Source: Pseudomonas crudilactis (GTDB taxonomy: Bacteria > Pseudomonadota > Gammaproteobacteria > Pseudomonadales > Pseudomonadaceae). Taken from it: a stretch of 64,000 bases of DNA. The DNA lies in contig NZ_WXVV01000006.1 in NCBI RefSeq assembly GCF_013433315.1, positions 62,001 through 126,000 of the forward strand, read 5' to 3'. The number at the start of each line of letters is the position of its first letter. The stretch's first letter is position 1. Below the pieces are notes generated by a model. That model did not search any database and was not told where the DNA came from. It saw only the letters and a program-made list of their open reading frames with translations. Made by a program: the position numbers and the translations under genes. Below are positions 52,500-59,667 of the stretch, piece by piece.

Positions 52500-53456
52500 T
52501 CAGACGTTGCGTCGGTCGATGAATCCCAGATTGCGGTACAACGCTTCGATACGCGGCAATTCACAGCCTGCCGCTTTCGCTGCCGCCAGTGGTCGAGCGT
52601 AGATCGCTTCGAGTTCCAGCGGACGCTTGTGTAAAAAATCGTGGTACATGCTCGGCCAGTAGTCAGGCATTTCCTCGGTCATCGTGAACAGAAACCCGGC
52701 GTAACCGGGCGGCATGTCGTGGCCGCAGGCTTTGGCGCCCTCAACTACTTCGGCCATCAATGCCTGGATGTGCGCGCGGCTGTCGGCATCTGCCATCAGC
52801 GGCATGGTGCCCGCGCCGAGCAATACCGAGAGACCGTTGTAAGGGATATTCCAGACCAGTTTTTGCCAGCGCGCCTGGTGCAGATTGGGCATCGCTTGCG
52901 AATCAAGACCGGCGGTACGGAACAGCTCTGCGCCCTCCTCGACGATCGCCATGCGCGCGACATCATCAATGGCCGAACCGCTGTGATAACCGACGTTGAC
53001 TGCGCCGAGCGCCTCATGCGTCACCAGCCCCGGCCCCTCGCGATGCACGCAGATCAGGCACAGACCGCCGAGCAAATGCAGCGAATCAGGCAACAGCGCA
53101 CGCAAACTGTCTTCGACATCCAGACCGTTTTGCAGCAACAGCACTTTCGCATCCGGCTTGGCGGCTTGAATGATTGCCGGCGCCAGATCAGCGTTGCTGG
53201 TGGTTTTTGCGCCCACCAGCAGCCAGTCGCACTTGGGCATGTCTTCGGCGGACGAATAGGCCTGCGCTGGATGCAACGTCAGCGGGCCATGCACCGCGCT
53301 GTTGATTTGCAAACCACGCTCAGCCACTGCCGAAAACTCGCTGCGCAACAGAAAGTGCACGTCGAAACCGGCACGCGCCAGCATCACACCGTAAAAACCA
53401 CCAATCGCGCCGGTGCCGATAATTCCTACGACCGGTTTATTCACTACCCCCATCAT
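52500..53456 (-). CDS. 2-dehydropantoate 2-reductase family protein (PanE/ApbA)
   Basis: NADPH-dependent reductase of ketopantoate or a similar 2-oxo acid. 318 aa. GIIGTGAIGGFYGVMLARAG is the dinucleotide-binding loop, followed by KTTSN and LLLQNGL. The C-terminal domain has WQKLVWNIPYN with the catalytic Lys and PLELEAIYA with the acid. GAGGAG before ATG 53456. Overlaps the thioredoxin-like gene by 4 bases (ATGA), so they share an operon. Pantothenate role is inferred; many genomes carry several PanE-like paralogues. Confidence 0.88.
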   Translation of the reverse strand: MMGVVNKPVVGIIGTGAIGGFYGVMLARAGFDVHFLLRSEFSAVAERGLQINSAVHGPLTLHPAQAYSSAEDMPKCDWLLVGAKTTSNADLAPAIIQAAKPDAKVLLLQNGLDVEDSLRALLPDSLHLLGGLCLICVHREGPGLVTHEALGAVNVGYHSGSAIDDVARMAIVEEGAELFRTAGLDSQAMPNLHQARWQKLVWNIPYNGLSVLLGAGTMPLMADADSRAHIQALMAEVVEGAKACGHDMPPGYAGFLFTMTEEMPDYWPSMYHDFLHKRPLELEAIYARPLAAAKAAGCELPRIEALYRNLGFIDRRNV

Positions 53457-53839
53457 GGCAACTCCTCTGCAATTCGACCCAGTGCCTGCGCCAGCGCTGC
53501 GTTCAGCGCAGCGGCCGTCAGGCGCGTGTGCAATGCCCCAAAGAACTCGCCGTCGCGCACCACAAACAGCGCCGGCAAATGAAAGACCTGATAGCGCTCC
53601 ACCAACCCGCCGTTGTCGCCGGCATCGATCCAGCACAGGCGATCGATGGCCAACGCCATATCCGGCAACACTTCGCGGGCATAACGGCAACTGGCGCAAC
53701 CGACACTGGTGAAAATCACCAGCGAAACGCCGCTCATCGCCAATAGCCGTTGATCGGCGTCGAAATCGGTCAGTTCGGATTCGACCACTATACTGGGGGA
53801 AACAATGTCAAATGGCCGACACAGGGAGTCTGTGCTCAT
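53453..53839 (-). CDS. Thioredoxin-like protein
   Basis: 128 aa. Thioredoxin fold with active-site-like CASC in FTSVGCASCRYAREVLP at about residues 51-54, WIDAGDNGGLVERYQV and the cis-Pro in FHLPALFVVRDG. No leader, so cytoplasmic. Start at 53839 overlaps the start codon of the divergent PilZ gene; an ATG at 53851 with a GGATGAGGA just upstream is an alternative. First gene of the operon with panE-like. Confidence 0.83.
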   Translation of the reverse strand: MSTDSLCRPFDIVSPSIVVESELTDFDADQRLLAMSGVSLVIFTSVGCASCRYAREVLPDMALAIDRLCWIDAGDNGGLVERYQVFHLPALFVVRDGEFFGALHTRLTAAALNAALAQALGRIAEELP

Positions 53840-54281
53840 GGGACGTTTCATTCCTCATCCGGACGAGGTGCCGGTTGAATTAACCTTGCTCAAGCCTGAG
53901 TGTATTTCCAGGCAACAGCTGCACACTATCAGCCTCGGCGGCATCGCTTGCAATTACCACCGTGCCTGGCGCCATGGCACAGCGCTGCAAGTGCGCATGC
54001 CGTCACTCAACGCCGACATCTGTTATCCGGGCTATGTGGCGTGGTGCCTGCGGCGCAAAAAAGGCTACCTGGTGGGCATCGCCTTCACCGATGAGCAGAC
54101 GCTGTTCAGTGCGCGAATGGGTGAGCAGGTGTGTCAGATAGAGCGCTATTGCCGCATGCATGACACCCACGATGACCTGCAAGAAATTCAGGCGGTGGCC
54201 CTGCAATGGGTCGAGCAACACGCCGACGAGTTCTCCCACGACAGCGTGCGCAAGGCTTTTGCGCAGCCAGCGCTGGACTAA
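53838..54281 (+). CDS. PilZ-domain protein
   Basis: 147 aa. PilZ-type beta barrel: TISLGGIAC matches the second c-di-GMP motif (D/NxSxxG), followed by ALQVRMPSL and KGYLVGIAFTD. The first motif RxxxR is not evident near the N-terminus, so ligand binding is uncertain. C-terminal helical region with EIQAVALQWVEQH. GGGAG eight bases before the ATG. Divergent from the thioredoxin-like gene with overlapping start codons. Confidence 0.82.
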   Translation: MGRFIPHPDEVPVELTLLKPECISRQQLHTISLGGIACNYHRAWRHGTALQVRMPSLNADICYPGYVAWCLRRKKGYLVGIAFTDEQTLFSARMGEQVCQIERYCRMHDTHDDLQEIQAVALQWVEQHADEFSHDSVRKAFAQPALD

Positions 54282-54411
54282 AGCACCTTTTGCCCATTGT
54301 CGAGCAGGCGCTTTACGCGCTAAGGTTCCGCTCCCCGACGCGCTTAAATCTGCTGTGCTCCGCCGCGCGGGGATCGCTGGCGGCCGGCACCCGTGACCTG
54401 ACGAGTAAACG

Positions 54412-55488
54412 ATGGCTGATTTACCGATCAACGACCTAAACGTCGCCTCTAACGAGACCCTGATCACTCCCGATCAGCTCAAGCGTGATATCCCTCTGAG
54501 CGATGCTGCCCTGCGCACCGTCACCAAGGGCCGCGAAGTCATTCGCAACATTCTTGATGGCACCGACCACCGTCTGTTCGTAGTGATCGGCCCGTGCTCG
54601 ATCCACGACATCAAGGCTGCCCACGAATACGCCGATCGCCTCAAGGTGCTGGCTGCGGAGGTCTCCGACACTCTGTATCTGGTCATGCGCGTGTATTTCG
54701 AGAAGCCACGCACCACCGTCGGCTGGAAAGGCCTGATCAACGATCCGTATCTGGACGACTCGTTCAAGATCCAGGACGGTCTGCACATCGGTCGTCAGTT
54801 GCTGCTGGATCTGGCCGAAAAAGGCCTGCCGACCGCGACCGAAGCCCTCGACCCGATCTCCCCGCAGTACCTGCAGGACCTGATCAGCTGGTCGGCCATC
54901 GGCGCTCGTACCACTGAATCGCAGACTCACCGGGAAATGGCCTCCGGCCTGTCCTCGGCCGTCGGCTTCAAGAACGGCACCGACGGCGGCCTGACCGTGG
55001 CGATCAACGCTCTGCAATCGGTCTCCAGCCCGCACCGCTTCCTCGGCATCAACCAGGAAGGTGGCGTGTCGATCGTCACCACCAAAGGCAACGCCTACGG
55101 TCACGTGGTGCTGCGCGGTGGTAACGGCAAGCCGAACTACGATTCGGTCAGCGTTGCCCTGTGCGAACAGGCGCTGGACAAGGCGAAGATCAAGCCGAAC
55201 ATCATGGTCGATTGCAGCCACGCCAACTCCAACAAGGACCCGGCCCTGCAACCGCTGGTGATGGAAAACGTCGCCAACCAGATCCTCGAAGGCAACCAGT
55301 CGATCATCGGCCTGATGGTCGAAAGTCACCTGAACTGGGGTTGCCAGGCGATTCCGAAAGACCTCGCCGACCTGCAATACGGCGTGTCGATCACCGATGC
55401 CTGCATCGACTGGTCCGCCACCGAGAACACCCTGCGCAGCATGCACGCCAAGCTCAAGGACGTGTTGCCGAAGCGCCAGCGCAGCTGA
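54412..55488 (+). CDS. 3-deoxy-7-phosphoheptulonate synthase, class I
   Basis: Shikimate-pathway entry enzyme of the AroF/AroG/AroH type. 358 aa. VVIGPCSIHDIKAAHEYA, RVYFEKPRTTVGWKGLINDP, PTATEALDPISPQYL, GARTTESQTHREMASGLS, KNGTDGG, VDCSHANSNK and GLMVESHLNWG. N-terminal extension (1-45) is the feedback-sensing segment. Isozyme of the class II enzyme at 38573. Which aromatic amino acid inhibits it cannot be read directly; the closest Pseudomonas enzyme is Tyr-sensitive (from memory). Terminated at 55509. Confidence 0.95.
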   Translation: MADLPINDLNVASNETLITPDQLKRDIPLSDAALRTVTKGREVIRNILDGTDHRLFVVIGPCSIHDIKAAHEYADRLKVLAAEVSDTLYLVMRVYFEKPRTTVGWKGLINDPYLDDSFKIQDGLHIGRQLLLDLAEKGLPTATEALDPISPQYLQDLISWSAIGARTTESQTHREMASGLSSAVGFKNGTDGGLTVAINALQSVSSPHRFLGINQEGGVSIVTTKGNAYGHVVLRGGNGKPNYDSVSVALCEQALDKAKIKPNIMVDCSHANSNKDPALQPLVMENVANQILEGNQSIIGLMVESHLNWGCQAIPKDLADLQYGVSITDACIDWSATENTLRSMHAKLKDVLPKRQRS

Positions 55489-55508
55489 TACACGTTTTAC
55501 AGGCATAA

Positions 55509-55537
55509 AAAAACGCCGGGCAATGCCCGGCGTTTTT
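55509..55537. terminator. Bidirectional terminator after class I DAHP synthase gene
   Basis: AAAAACGCCGGGC, loop AAT, GCCCGGCGTTTTT: 13-bp perfect stem. Also serves the convergent GNAT gene. Confidence 0.93.
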
Positions 55538-55548
55538 CTGTGTGCGAT

Positions 55549-55830
55549 TCAGATCTTGGCGGCGCGGCGCTGATGGCGCTCCATGTAGCGCTCGACGTAA
55601 GAGCATGACGGGATCACCGTGTAACCCATCTCTTCGGCGTACTGCAACGCACTCTCGGTCAGCGCTGCGGCAATGCCACGGCCACGCAGGGCGTTGGGCA
55701 CAAACGTGCGATAGATATCCAGGGTCTGTTTTCCCAGATCCATATAGGTCAGGTAGGCACGATGACCGTCCACATTGGTCTCGAACTGATGACCAGCCTG
55801 GTCATGGTGGATGGACAACGCCTCGCTCAT
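55549..55830 (-). CDS. Small GNAT-family N-acetyltransferase (YjdJ/Gcn5-related type)
   Basis: 93 aa. NVDGHRAYLTYMDLGKQTLD, then the acetyl-CoA loop VPNALRGRGIAAALTESAL and VIPSCSYVERYMERH: the minimal GNAT (pfam14542) pattern. ATG 55830 with GAGGAG upstream. Acceptor unknown. Confidence 0.88.
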   Translation of the reverse strand: MSEALSIHHDQAGHQFETNVDGHRAYLTYMDLGKQTLDIYRTFVPNALRGRGIAAALTESALQYAEEMGYTVIPSCSYVERYMERHQRRAAKI

Positions 55831-55867
55831 CACTACTCCTCGCGGGTCTTGAATTCTGACCCCTACC

Positions 55868-56125
55868 TTACCGATGTTTTTCCGGCGAAGGAACATCTAC
55901 GCCACCCCGTGCCTGATGGACACCGAGAAGAGCCACACCGATCTCGCGCAACCTGGCACCTGATAAATAGTAGGCACCATTGGCAAAAATGCTCAAGGTA
56001 CGCTCGTCATCAAGCGGGTTGACGGGGGTTGCTCCGATGGACGCAGAGGTGATTGGGGAGAAGATCTTCCCGGACCACTCACCTGAACATTGCCGGATGT
56101 TGAGACTTAAGACGTGCAGCCTTTT
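55868..56125 (-). pseudogene. Possible gene remnant without start codon
   Basis: Eighty-five sense codons between stops, with no ATG. The reading includes SGKIFSPITSASIGATPVN, DDERTLSIFANGAYYLSGAR and REIGVALLGVHQARGGVDVP, which look protein-like in composition. No family recognised. It may be a truncated gene or chance. Confidence 0.3.
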
Positions 56126-56246
56126 TTAAAGTCACCTCAACATGCACAAAGATAAGCGAAGCAGCGCGCAAAATCGGAACAAAAGTGTGGACGAATTCAT
56201 CTAGACAGACTTTAGCCAAGACTGCAAAAACAGCACGTGGCAACGG

Positions 56247-56273
56247 GAACTTTTTCTCATTAACTCGCTCAGC
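56247..56273 (+). promoter_or_regulatory. Candidate AlgU/SigX (ECF) promoter
   Basis: GAACTT, 16 bases, TCAGC resembles the envelope-stress consensus GAACTT-N16-17-TCTGA. It would yield a leader of about 190 nt for oprI or the 5' end of a small RNA. Confidence 0.35.
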
Positions 56274-56468
56274 TCGGGGCTTGCAGCTGGGTATTTTTTA
56301 AGCAGCGCAGTTAAAAGTTGCTCGAAAAAGAATCAACGCCTACAATTTTTTTTGCTTCTTGCCTTACGTCAGTTTACTTACTACAAGTAATGGGTAGTAT
56401 GTACGCCGGCTATTTCCTCAATCGTGAGGAGACAGCCACTTAATTGAAAGTCCTTGAAGGGGAACACG

Positions 56469-56720
56469 ATGAACAACGTTCTGAAATTCTCTGCTCTGGC
56501 TCTGGCCGCAGTTCTGGCTACCGGTTGCAGCAGCGCATCGAAAGAAACCGAAGCACGTCTGACCGCTACTGAAGACGCAGCTGCTCGCTCCCAGGCTCGT
56601 GCAGACGAAGCTTACCGTAAAGCTGATGAAGCTCTGGCTGCTGCTCAAAAAGCACAACAGACTGCTGACGAAGCTAACGAGCGTGCTCTGCGCATGCTGG
56701 ACAAAGCTAGCCGCAAGTAA
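56469..56720 (+). CDS. oprI: Major outer-membrane lipoprotein OprI (Lpp family)
   Basis: 83 aa. Signal peptide with lipobox LATGC (Cys near residue 19), then an uninterrupted Ala-rich heptad-repeat coiled coil ([19 protein letters not shown]) and C-terminal KASRK, whose terminal Lys is the site of covalent linkage to peptidoglycan in the Lpp family. GGGGAACACG ribosome site before the ATG. Codons are highly biased, as expected for a very abundant protein. Convergent L,D-transpeptidase next door could attach it. Confidence 0.96.
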   Translation: MNNVLKFSALALAAVLATGCSSASKETEARLTATEDAAARSQARADEAYRKADEALAAAQKAQQTADEANERALRMLDKASRK

Positions 56721-56742
56721 TAATCCCTCGGGATTGTTATCG

Positions 56743-56773
56743 AGCCGGCCCGATTTATCGGGTCGGCTTTTTT
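56743..56773 (+). terminator. Terminator after oprI
   Basis: AGCCGGCCCGA, loop TTTA, TCGGGTCGGCT plus T run; one wobble pair in the stem. Confidence 0.88.
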
Positions 56774-56798
56774 ATTGCCCACCGTTTTGTTCAGGCAA

Positions 56799-56834
56799 TA
56801 AAAAACCCGCCGACGCTTCACGCATCGGCGGGTT
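56799..56834 (-). terminator. Terminator after the L,D-transpeptidase gene
   Basis: On the minus strand AACCCGCCGA...TCGGCGGGTT followed by TTTTATT. Serves the convergent transpeptidase gene. Confidence 0.85.
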
Positions 56835-56846
56835 CCGGGGTACGAC

Positions 56847-57818
56847 TTACTGCTGAAGGTCGATCGGTGTATTGGCAACAATCGGTGCCGAAGTATTCGG
56901 CGTGCCGATTTCCGTTGGCAGACCATCTTCGGCCGCGACCACATCACGCACCACATCCCAGTTCACGCGCAGGTTGCTGGTGACGTCTTCACGCTTGAGC
57001 ATCGCGTTGATCACTGCAGTGTGCTTGTCGACCACCGAAGGGTTGCCCTTGTCGTCGATCGGCGTGTGCGCTTCCAGATAAACCTTGCCGCCACTGCTGC
57101 CGAACTTGTACGCATCGTTGAGGATACGCACCGACGTCCCGACCGGGACCATGCTGGCCATTTCCAGTACGTTGTTGTTGAACATGCGGAAGCAGCCGTG
57201 GCTGGTGCGCATGCCGATACCGAACTTCTTGTTCGAACCGTGAATCAGGTAGCCCGGCGTACCCAGAGTGAACTTGAACGGGCCCAACGGGTTGTCCGGG
57301 CCGGCCGGTACTACGTTTGGCAGAGGATCGCCATCAGCGGCGTGTTCAGCCTTGATCGACGCGGGAGGCGTCCAGGTCGGGTTAGGCGTTTTGGCGGTGA
57401 TCGAGGTGTGTGCGATCGGTGAACCCCAACCCTCACGACCGATACCCAACGGGAACGTGTACACCACGTTGCGGCCTTTCGGGAAGTAGTAGAGGCGGTA
57501 TTCGGCAAGGTTGATGACGATGCCTTCACGCGGGCCCGGCGGCAGAATGAAACGGGTCGGCAAGACGATTTCGGTGCCGGCGCCCGGTAACCAGGCATCG
57601 ACGCCCGGGTTGGCCGCGACCATCTCCGAGTATCCCAGATCGTACTTCGTACCCAGATCGGCGAAGGTGTCTTCGTACTTGGCTTTGATCACCTGCACCT
57701 GGCCGATGATGTCTTCACCGGGTGGTGGCAGGGGAAACTCCAATGCAGCAACGGGACCGGCCACACACAGGGCGGCAAGTGACAGGCAGCGGGTGACGGC
57801 AGGAAAGCGCGGCAACAT
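56847..57818 (-). CDS. L,D-transpeptidase (YkuD/ErfK family) with LysM-like domain
   Basis: Periplasmic enzyme that links peptidoglycan stems or attaches lipoprotein to them. 323 aa. Signal peptide (LSLAALCVAGPVAA), LysM-like segment at about 35-85 (GQVQVIKAKYEDTFADLG, VDAWLPGAGTEIVLP), YkuD domain at about 95-235 with the catalytic HG and SHGCFRMFN (Cys nucleophile), and a C-terminal extension. ATG 57818 with AAGGA eight bases upstream is preferred over 57836 and 57896. Convergent with oprI, its likely substrate (inference from the E. coli Lpp/ErfK precedent). Confidence 0.9.
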   Translation of the reverse strand: MLPRFPAVTRCLSLAALCVAGPVAALEFPLPPPGEDIIGQVQVIKAKYEDTFADLGTKYDLGYSEMVAANPGVDAWLPGAGTEIVLPTRFILPPGPREGIVINLAEYRLYYFPKGRNVVYTFPLGIGREGWGSPIAHTSITAKTPNPTWTPPASIKAEHAADGDPLPNVVPAGPDNPLGPFKFTLGTPGYLIHGSNKKFGIGMRTSHGCFRMFNNNVLEMASMVPVGTSVRILNDAYKFGSSGGKVYLEAHTPIDDKGNPSVVDKHTAVINAMLKREDVTSNLRVNWDVVRDVVAAEDGLPTEIGTPNTSAPIVANTPIDLQQ

Positions 57819-57923
57819 CCGGAAAATCCTTCGCATGATCAACAAGGGTATAAGAGCGCGATTGTACACCGCACTTTGAATATTCGGGGAGATCACCCCT
57901 ATGCAGGCGACAAGGTGTTCCAG

Positions 57924-58012
57924 GTGGGAGCGAGCTTGCTCGCGAAAGCGGTGGGTCAGTCGCCGAAAATGTTAACTGACATGGCCTCTTCGCGAGCAAG
58001 CTCGGCTCCCAC
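57924..58012. repeat. REP pair
   Basis: GTGGGAGCGAGCTTGCTCGC... (57924-57946) and a complementary arm (57989-58012) with one inserted G. Between the transpeptidase and the hypothetical gene. Confidence 0.85.
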
Positions 58013-58016
58013 AGAA

Positions 58017-58310
58017 TCAGAGCTCGAAACGCAGCTCCGGCCAGATCGGCGAAGTCCCACGCTTCTGCGATTCCAGAATCGCCCGGCACAACGAACACAG
58101 GCGCTGATCCTGAAACACCCGACGATCCACGCTCGACCAGCGCGGTTGCGCCGGCAGCAGGCTGCCGCACAGGGTACGATCAGCCGAGCCACCGAGTTCG
58201 AGTTGCCGCGTCACCAGATGCACCCGCACTTCCTGGCAGGCGAACAGATCCAGCTGCTCGTCAGGCTCGATCAGTTGGTAGGCAAACAGGGACCAGGCAG
58301 AACGCGACAT
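58017..58310 (-). CDS. Hypothetical protein
   Basis: 97 aa, soluble. Contains a CSLC motif near the C-terminus (RLCSLCRAILESQKRG) and single Cys residues in LFACQEV and TLCGS, so metal or redox binding is possible. GGAG ten bases before ATG 58310. Divergence and function unknown; conserved next to tesA in Pseudomonas as far as I recall. Confidence 0.65.
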   Translation of the reverse strand: MSRSAWSLFAYQLIEPDEQLDLFACQEVRVHLVTRQLELGGSADRTLCGSLLPAQPRWSSVDRRVFQDQRLCSLCRAILESQKRGTSPIWPELRFEL

Positions 58311-58367
58311 CGGGGGCTCCAAATAAGGGGGCGCCACATTAGCCGAAAGCCTGCCCTTAGAAAAGCC

Positions 58368-58973
58368 TCATAACAGCGGTTTTAGCGTCGGCCAGACATT
58401 TTCCAGCAACTTGCCCTGAGCCCCGGCCGCCGGGTGCAGACCATCGGCCTGCATCAGGTCCGGATGACCGCCCACGCCGTCGAGGAAAAACGGTACCAGC
58501 GGGATCTTTTTATCGTCAGCGAGTTTGCCGTACACCTCGGCAAAGGCATCGGTGTAACGCTTGCCGTAGTTGGGCGGCAATTGCATGCCGAGCAACAGCA
58601 CCTTGGCACCGCTCTGGCGGGAGCTGTCGATCATCGAGGCAAGATTTTGTTGCAATTGAGTTGGCGGCATTCCGCGCAAGCCATCGTTGCCGCCGAGTTC
58701 GAGGATCACCAGTTCCGGCTTATGCTCTGCAAGCAGCGCCGGCAGCCGCGCCTGGCCTCCGGCACTGGTGTCGCCGCTGATCGAGGCATTGACCACTTTG
58801 TCGTCGAAACCCTCCTGTTTGAGCCGTTGTTCGAGCAACGACACCCACCCCAAGCGGGTATCCAGTCCGAAACCGGCGCTGATACTATCGCCAACGATCA
58901 GGACAGTACCCGCCGCTGCGTTCTGGGCCATGCACATCAAGGCCAGGCCAGCACTCAAAAACCACACACGCAT
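58368..58973 (-). CDS. tesA: Arylesterase/acyl-CoA thioesterase TesA (SGNH hydrolase)
   Basis: Periplasmic SGNH-family esterase/lysophospholipase. 201 aa. Signal peptide to about residue 21, then block I GDSISAGFGL with the Ser nucleophile, block II VNASISGDTSAGG with Gly, block III LELGGNDGLRG with Asn, and block V DGLHP with Asp/His. ATG 58973 has GGAGAA four bases upstream; ATG 58985 would overlap the divergent ABC gene start. The tesA / ybbA-ybbP divergent arrangement is the same as in E. coli. Confidence 0.93.
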   Translation of the reverse strand: MRVWFLSAGLALMCMAQNAAAGTVLIVGDSISAGFGLDTRLGWVSLLEQRLKQEGFDDKVVNASISGDTSAGGQARLPALLAEHKPELVILELGGNDGLRGMPPTQLQQNLASMIDSSRQSGAKVLLLGMQLPPNYGKRYTDAFAEVYGKLADDKKIPLVPFFLDGVGGHPDLMQADGLHPAAGAQGKLLENVWPTLKPLL

Positions 58974-58983
58974 CGGATTCTCC

Positions 58984-59667
58984 ATGGGCGCAAGCATTCT
59001 CACCGCGAAGAACCTCAGCAAAGTGGTTCCCAGCGCGGAAGGTGAACTGACTATCCTGCACGAACTCAGCCTGGAACTGAACAAGGGCGACAGCCTGGCC
59101 ATCGTTGGCGCGTCCGGTTCGGGCAAATCCACCCTCCTCGGCCTGCTCGCCGGCCTCGACCTGCCGAGCAGTGGCGAAGTCATTCTCGCCGGCCAGGGCC
59201 TGAGCAATCTCGATGAAGACCAGCGCGCACGCATTCGTGCCGAGCACGTGGGTTTCGTCTTCCAGTCGTTTCAGTTGCTCGACAGCCTCAATGCACTGGA
59301 AAACGTCATGCTGCCGCTGGAGCTCGATGGCCGCAAAGACGCCCGTGAGCGAGCGACCGAACTGCTTCAGCGCGTCGGCCTTGGCCAACGTCTGACGCAC
59401 TCGCCACGTCAACTCTCCGGTGGTGAGCAACAACGTGTGGCGATTGCCCGTGCGTTTGCTGCCGAGCCTGACGTGCTGTTCGCCGACGAACCCACCGGCA
59501 ACCTCGACAGCCACACCGGTGAGCGCATCAGCGATCTGCTTTTCGAATTGAACAAGGAACGCGGCACCACCCTGGTGCTGGTGACCCACGACGAACGCCT
59601 GGCCCATCGCTGCCGGCGCCTGATCCGTCTTGAAGCCGGGCTGTTGGTCGCCCCTCTGGAGCCTTGA
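58984..59667 (+). CDS. ybbA: ABC transporter ATP-binding protein, YbbA/LolD-like
   Basis: 227 aa ATPase of the MacB/LolD type. Walker A GASGSGKST, Q-loop FVFQSFQLLD, signature LSGGEQQRVAIARA, Walker B VLFADEPTGNLD, H-loop VTHDERLA. Works with the following permease, to which it is joined by an overlapping stop/start (TGATG). Divergent from tesA with start codons nearly touching. Confidence 0.93.
   Translation: MGASILTAKNLSKVVPSAEGELTILHELSLELNKGDSLAIVGASGSGKSTLLGLLAGLDLPSSGEVILAGQGLSNLDEDQRARIRAEHVGFVFQSFQLLDSLNALENVMLPLELDGRKDARERATELLQRVGLGQRLTHSPRQLSGGEQQRVAIARAFAAEPDVLFADEPTGNLDSHTGERISDLLFELNKERGTTLVLVTHDERLAHRCRRLIRLEAGLLVAPLEP

Larger units (their letters stand above)
55831..56468. 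other. 638-bp intergenic region before oprI
   Basis: No complete gene. It contains an 85-codon open frame without start codon on the minus strand (55868-56125), an ECF-type promoter candidate at 56247, and the AT-rich oprI promoter area (56340-56410, with T and A runs). A small RNA in 56270-56370 is possible but no clear terminator hairpin was seen. Confidence 0.45.
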
